In this document: one piece after another, positions 60,583 through 64,000 of the stretch
Position numbering within the stretch: position 1 is the stretch's first letter
How the letters are laid out: the number at the start of each line of letters is the position of its first letter
Origin: an uncultured Flavobacteriaceae bacterium
GTDB taxonomy: Bacteria; Bacteroidota; Bacteroidia; Flavobacteriales; Flavobacteriaceae
Assembly: GCA_947500435.1 (NCBI GenBank)
Contig: CANMRV010000005.1
Span: forward strand, 186,001-250,000
DNA: 64,000 nucleotides
Direction of reading: 5' to 3'
Position numbers and translations under genes: made by a program
The notes under the pieces: generated by a model
Told to the model about the DNA's origin: nothing
Database searches by the model: none
Seen by the model: the letters and a program-made list of their open reading frames with translations, nothing else

Positions 60583-61203
60583 TTGAACAACGAATTTTTC
60601 TTTACACGATTACAATATGAATCCGGTGATTGGGATGTTGACCAGCGCATGCCCTCTAACCTTTTGAATTCTTTGGTGGAATATACCACTTTGGCAGTCG
60701 ATAAGCAGGAGAAGATTATCACTTTAGCTAGTGACGATATTTTCAAATCACCTTTCTGTTACCTTTCAGGTCATAAGTTGGTTCAGTTTACCAAACAGGA
60801 AAGAGAAAACTTCGAGAAGTATATCAATAATGGCGGATTTGTTTTTGTTGACGATTGTAATCACGACATAGATGGCTTATTTGCGAAATCCTTCGAAAGA
60901 CAAATGGAAGAGATTTTTGGGGCGGGAGAATTGAAGAAAATTCCAAATAATCATGAATTGTATAATATCTTCTTCAAGTTTGAAGACGGTCCGCCCACCA
61001 CATCCCAAGAGTTAAATGGTTGGGGAGATGATTTGGTACATGAATATCTAAAAGCCATTGAAATCAACGGAAGAATCGGAGTTTTATATAGTAACAAGGA
61101 CTATGGCTGTGAATGGGATTATGATTTTAGAAACAAACGTTGGTACAAAATAGACAATACAAGATTTGGTGTAAACATTGTAATGTACGCGCTTACATCG
61201 TAA
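60583..61203 (+). CDS. DUF4159 domain protein
   Basis: A 206-residue DUF4159 protein: FFFTRLQYESGDWDVDQRMPS at the N-terminus, FVDDCNHDIDGLFAKSFERQM in the middle and DYDFRNKRWYKIDNTRFGVN near the end. The fold is thought to resemble a glutamine-amidotransferase-like domain. The start is a TTG at 60583, because the conserved N-terminal residues begin immediately after it and no ATG is in frame. It opens a new unit after the terminator at 60502-60538 and is followed 11 bases later by the MoxR ATPase gene. The function is unknown; the neighbourhood is stable in Bacteroidota. Confidence 0.85.
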   Translation: MNNEFFFTRLQYESGDWDVDQRMPSNLLNSLVEYTTLAVDKQEKIITLASDDIFKSPFCYLSGHKLVQFTKQERENFEKYINNGGFVFVDDCNHDIDGLFAKSFERQMEEIFGAGELKKIPNNHELYNIFFKFEDGPPTTSQELNGWGDDLVHEYLKAIEINGRIGVLYSNKDYGCEWDYDFRNKRWYKIDNTRFGVNIVMYALTS

Positions 61204-61214
61204 ATAGAATTTGA

Positions 61215-62216
61215 ATGGATAAACATTTAATGGAAATACAACAGGAAGTTGAAACCCTAACGGGAAAACTTACTGATTTAAAAAAGGAAATGGCAAAAGT
61301 CATTGTGGGTCAAGAAGAAACCATCGAACATTTATTGATTACTTTTTTAGCAGGAGGTCATGCGCTTCTAGAAGGAGTACCTGGTCTTGCTAAGACTTTA
61401 ATGATTAAAACCTTGGCTCAAACTATAGATTTAGATTTTAGCAGAATACAGTTTACGCCAGATTTAATGCCTTCGGATATTATTGGAACCGAGATTCTAG
61501 AAGAAGATCATACAACCGGGAAGAAGTTTTTTGAATTCAATAAAGGTCCGATTTTCGCCAACATTATTCTAGCCGATGAAATAAATAGAACTCCTCCAAA
61601 AACTCAAGCGGCGCTCTTGGAAGCTATGCAAGAATTCGAGGTCACCTATTCTGGTAAAACCTACGAATTGGATAAACCCTTTTTTATTCTAGCTACGCAG
61701 AACCCTATAGAACAGTCGGGAACATTTCCTTTACCGGAAGCGCAGCAAGATAGATTCTTGCTATATATAAAAATTGGATATCCGAGTGCATCCGAAGAAA
61801 ATAGTATTCTGAAGAGTACTACAGGACTCAAAAAAGAACAAGTAAGGAGTGTCATAAGCGGAATAGAAATCCAACGACTCCAAGAATTGGTGCGAGAAAT
61901 ACCGATTAGTGATGAACTTATTGATTTTACAAGTAGCATAGTTCGAGCAACCCGTCCTGATTCAACTACATACGATTATGTAAAGGAGTGGGTGAATTGG
62001 GGAGCAGGTCCGAGAGCCGGTCAGGCAATGATTCTTACGGCGAAGGCACGTGCTTTACAAGCAGGGCGATTGGCGGTAACACTTGATGATTTAAAGCATG
62101 TCTCGTATCCTGTTCTTCGGCATCGCGTTATTGTAAACTTTAAAGCTGAGGCAGAGGGTGTTACTTCTGATGAGGTTACGAAGCATTTATTAGATACGAT
62201 TAGGTTATCCTCTTAA
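61215..62216 (+). CDS. moxR: MoxR-family AAA+ ATPase
   Basis: A 333-residue AAA+ ATPase of the MoxR group, acting as a chaperone for partner vWA-type proteins. Walker A region LLEGVPGLAKTLMIKTLA, then TPDLMPSDIIGTEIL, Walker B ILADEINRTPPKTQAALLEAM, sensor ILATQNPIEQSGTFPLPEAQ and the lid GPRAGQAMILTAKARAL with HRVIVNF. It lies between DUF4159 and DUF58 genes with 10-11 base gaps, the standard order in the phylum. Confidence 0.95.
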   Translation: MDKHLMEIQQEVETLTGKLTDLKKEMAKVIVGQEETIEHLLITFLAGGHALLEGVPGLAKTLMIKTLAQTIDLDFSRIQFTPDLMPSDIIGTEILEEDHTTGKKFFEFNKGPIFANIILADEINRTPPKTQAALLEAMQEFEVTYSGKTYELDKPFFILATQNPIEQSGTFPLPEAQQDRFLLYIKIGYPSASEENSILKSTTGLKKEQVRSVISGIEIQRLQELVREIPISDELIDFTSSIVRATRPDSTTYDYVKEWVNWGAGPRAGQAMILTAKARALQAGRLAVTLDDLKHVSYPVLRHRVIVNFKAEAEGVTSDEVTKHLLDTIRLSS

Positions 62217-62226
62217 AGTAATTGCC

Positions 62227-63123
62227 GTGAAACAAGATTATCGACAACTATTGCAGCCAAAAATTATCAATAGTCTCTCAGGACTTTCATTGATAGCAAG
62301 AGTCGTTGTTGATGGATATCTATCTGGCCTTAACCGCAGTAAGCGAGTAGGAGCAGGTTTAGAGTTTAGTCAATATAGGGGTTACGAAGCTGGTGATGAT
62401 TTGCGTTTGCTAGATTGGAAGATGTTAGCCCGTTCCGGACGGTATTATATCAAACAATCGGAAATAGATACTCATATAACCGTCAAGTTTATTCTGGATG
62501 CTAGTAAGTCCATGTTACATAAAGAAAATAGCATCACGAAATTGGAATATGCAAAAGTATTGATTGCCTCTTTGGCCACTTTGGCCCAAAATCAAGGAGA
62601 CAGGATTGGTCTTTTTGCCTTAAATGACGAAAGCTTAAAAACGGTACCTCCTGTTTTACAAAAGCAACAATACACTCGCTTTTTGCATGAGTTGTCAACT
62701 ATCGAAGGCAAAGGCAAATGGCCTGAAAAGTCTTTAGAGTTTGACAAGTTGCACGATCGAAGTCGTAAAGAACTTCTATTTTTTATTACCGATTTGCACG
62801 AAGATACGGCAGAATTGACCTCCAAAATAAAGGGATTGAAAACGGCTCGAAATGAAGTTGTAGTGCTCCAAATTATGGGAGAAAACGAACTTGAATTCAA
62901 CTATAAAGGATATGTGGTTTTTGAAGATTTAGAAACCGGTGCGAAAGTCAAGGTAGATGCGAAATCTGCAAAAAATGAATACTTAAAAGCATTTAAGGAA
63001 ACTATGGATGTGACTAAAAACAACTTACTTTCAAATGGAATTGCACATCATTTGTTTACACTTGACGAGCCCATTGGTGAAGCTTTAAACCTATTTCTAA
63101 AACAAAGAACCTATCTATTGTAA
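62227..63123 (+). CDS. DUF58 domain protein
   Basis: A 298-residue DUF58 protein with the signature EFSQYRGYEAGDDLRLLDWKMLARSGRYYIK and a vWA-like part (FILDASKSMLHKENS, ELLFFITDLHED). The DxSxS start of a MIDAS-like metal site is present. It begins with GTG at 62227, since no ATG lies before the conserved QDYRQLLQPKIIN start. DUF58 proteins are usual partners of MoxR ATPases; here it links moxR to the BatA-domain gene that follows directly. Confidence 0.92.
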   Translation: MKQDYRQLLQPKIINSLSGLSLIARVVVDGYLSGLNRSKRVGAGLEFSQYRGYEAGDDLRLLDWKMLARSGRYYIKQSEIDTHITVKFILDASKSMLHKENSITKLEYAKVLIASLATLAQNQGDRIGLFALNDESLKTVPPVLQKQQYTRFLHELSTIEGKGKWPEKSLEFDKLHDRSRKELLFFITDLHEDTAELTSKIKGLKTARNEVVVLQIMGENELEFNYKGYVVFEDLETGAKVKVDAKSAKNEYLKAFKETMDVTKNNLLSNGIAHHLFTLDEPIGEALNLFLKQRTYLL

Positions 63124-64000
63124 ATGGTATTCGCAAACGCTATATATCTATGGGGTTTATTGGGATTACTAATCCCAATCGCAATACATTTATGGAGCCG
63201 TAAAAAGGTGAAGACAATAAAAGTTGGTAGTACAAAGCTGCTCGAAGCATCTGAACCAAAGCAAACGAATAGTATCAAACTTAACGAATTGTGGTTGTTG
63301 CTTTTACGACTGCTTACTATTCTTCTGTTGGTTTTTATCCTTTCGGAACCTAGTATCACAACAAAAGAAAAAAATACTACCATAAATTACTTGGTAGAAT
63401 CTAGTTTGGTGAACGATAAACGAATGAGTTCTATTTTGGATACGATACCTAAAGAATCAGTTCGAATCCTTGAAAAGGGATTTCCTAAATGGAATGATTA
63501 TGATTTTTCGGAACTTTCGGAAACACCTTCATATTGGCAGTTAGCGCAGGAAATGCAATTCATTCTTTCGGACAGTATTATCGTTTTTTCTCGAGGGTTT
63601 AGTAAGGGGTTGAAGGGTAAGCGTCCAAGAATTGCGGCAAACACACGCTGGATAGTTGTTGAGTCCAATGAAGTCTCGCAAAAACTAGTAGAGGCAATGG
63701 AAAAAGATTCATACGCTGAAATGCTTTCCATTTCAAGTAGTGAAAATTTACTTTCTTTTGAAAAGGATAGTATTGTTATGGATAGCGATGTGCTAGAATT
63801 TAATCCTGAAAAAGATAGCATCCGTTTATCAACATCCGAATCGAAGGATTGGATAGCCCTTAAAAAAGATATTCCAATAAAAATCGGCATTCTTGAGAAT
63901 GATACTTTAAGTGATCAAGTCCAATTTATAAAAGCTGCATATCGCGGGATGTCCCGATTTTTAGATAGACCCCTTAGGATTGAAGTTTTAGCCGGCGAGG
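63124..64000 (+). CDS. BatA-domain membrane protein (partial, runs off the window)
   Basis: Open from the ATG at 63124 to the end of the window, at least 292 codons. The N-terminus VFANAIYLWGLLGLLIPIAI followed by HLWSRKKVKTIKVGSTKLL is the BatA/aerotolerance-regulator domain, with a second membrane segment LWLLLLRLLTILLLVFIL near residue 65. The rest is predicted to be a periplasmic part without a recognised motif. It starts one base after the DUF58 stop codon, so the MoxR-DUF58-BatA genes form one unit. The product is likely a membrane partner of the MoxR system. Confidence 0.88.
   Translation, partial: MVFANAIYLWGLLGLLIPIAIHLWSRKKVKTIKVGSTKLLEASEPKQTNSIKLNELWLLLLRLLTILLLVFILSEPSITTKEKNTTINYLVESSLVNDKRMSSILDTIPKESVRILEKGFPKWNDYDFSELSETPSYWQLAQEMQFILSDSIIVFSRGFSKGLKGKRPRIAANTRWIVVESNEVSQKLVEAMEKDSYAEMLSISSSENLLSFEKDSIVMDSDVLEFNPEKDSIRLSTSESKDWIALKKDIPIKIGILENDTLSDQVQFIKAAYRGMSRFLDRPLRIEVLAGE

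Overview
The window is chromosomal DNA from a Bacteroidota bacterium, most likely a marine member of the Flavobacteriaceae. The signs are AT-rich DNA, -7 boxes of the TAnnTTTG type, few Shine-Dalgarno sites, type IX secretion (T9SS) C-terminal domains, a CarboxypepD_reg/TonB receptor, and the gene order TldD-TldE-DUF4159-MoxR-DUF58-BatA. No rRNA, tRNA, insertion sequence, prophage or CRISPR array was seen.

Region 1 (1-30 kb) is an extracellular or capsular polysaccharide locus in three blocks. A leftward block (9861 to 61) holds a Wzx flippase, a CapK/PaaK-type AMP-ligase, four glycosyltransferases, a Wzy-like polymerase, a remnant of an SGNH-type protein and a hexapeptide acyltransferase. 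A second leftward block (23309 to 17237) makes sugar nucleotides: UDP-glucose dehydrogenase, UDP-glucuronate 4-epimerase, Gmd, GDP-fucose synthase and a TviB/WbpA-type UDP-HexNAc dehydrogenase. A rightward block (23652 to 29934) has a DegT aminotransferase, a PglF/CapD 4,6-dehydratase, Wza-like and Wzc-like proteins. Between the first two blocks sit two paralogous parallel beta-helix lipoproteins. The polymer is predicted to contain L-fucose, hexuronic acid, an N-acetylhexosaminuronic acid and a 4-amino-4,6-dideoxy sugar. A PHP-type tyrosine phosphatase (39352-40095), the likely partner of Wzc, lies beyond a giant secreted protein.

Region 2 (30-43 kb) is mainly two T9SS-type cargo proteins: a 2945-residue modular protein (beta-propeller, malectin, Kelch, PKD/REJ-like, CBM-like domains) and a 756-residue CBM/Ig protein. 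They and the two beta-helix lipoproteins share an identical 12-base motif, embedded in roughly 20-21-base phased repeats, 156-243 bases upstream of their starts.

Region 3 (43.0-57.4 kb) is the most unusual part: a compact, divergently organised non-ribosomal peptide synthetase (NRPS) cluster. It has a free-standing adenylation enzyme and carrier protein, a C-A(Ser)-T synthetase, a C-A-T-TE synthetase whose thioesterase has Cys where the nucleophilic Ser should be, and its own Sfp-type phosphopantetheinyl transferase. Interleaved are a His-rich small protein, a TonB-dependent receptor and a HupE/UreJ-like membrane protein, which together point to metal handling. A tripeptide-scale, metal-related natural product is the working hypothesis. 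I recognise no known pathway with this composition.

Region 4 (57.5-64 kb) is conserved: TldD/TldE, DUF4159, MoxR ATPase, DUF58 and the start of a BatA-domain protein that runs off the window.
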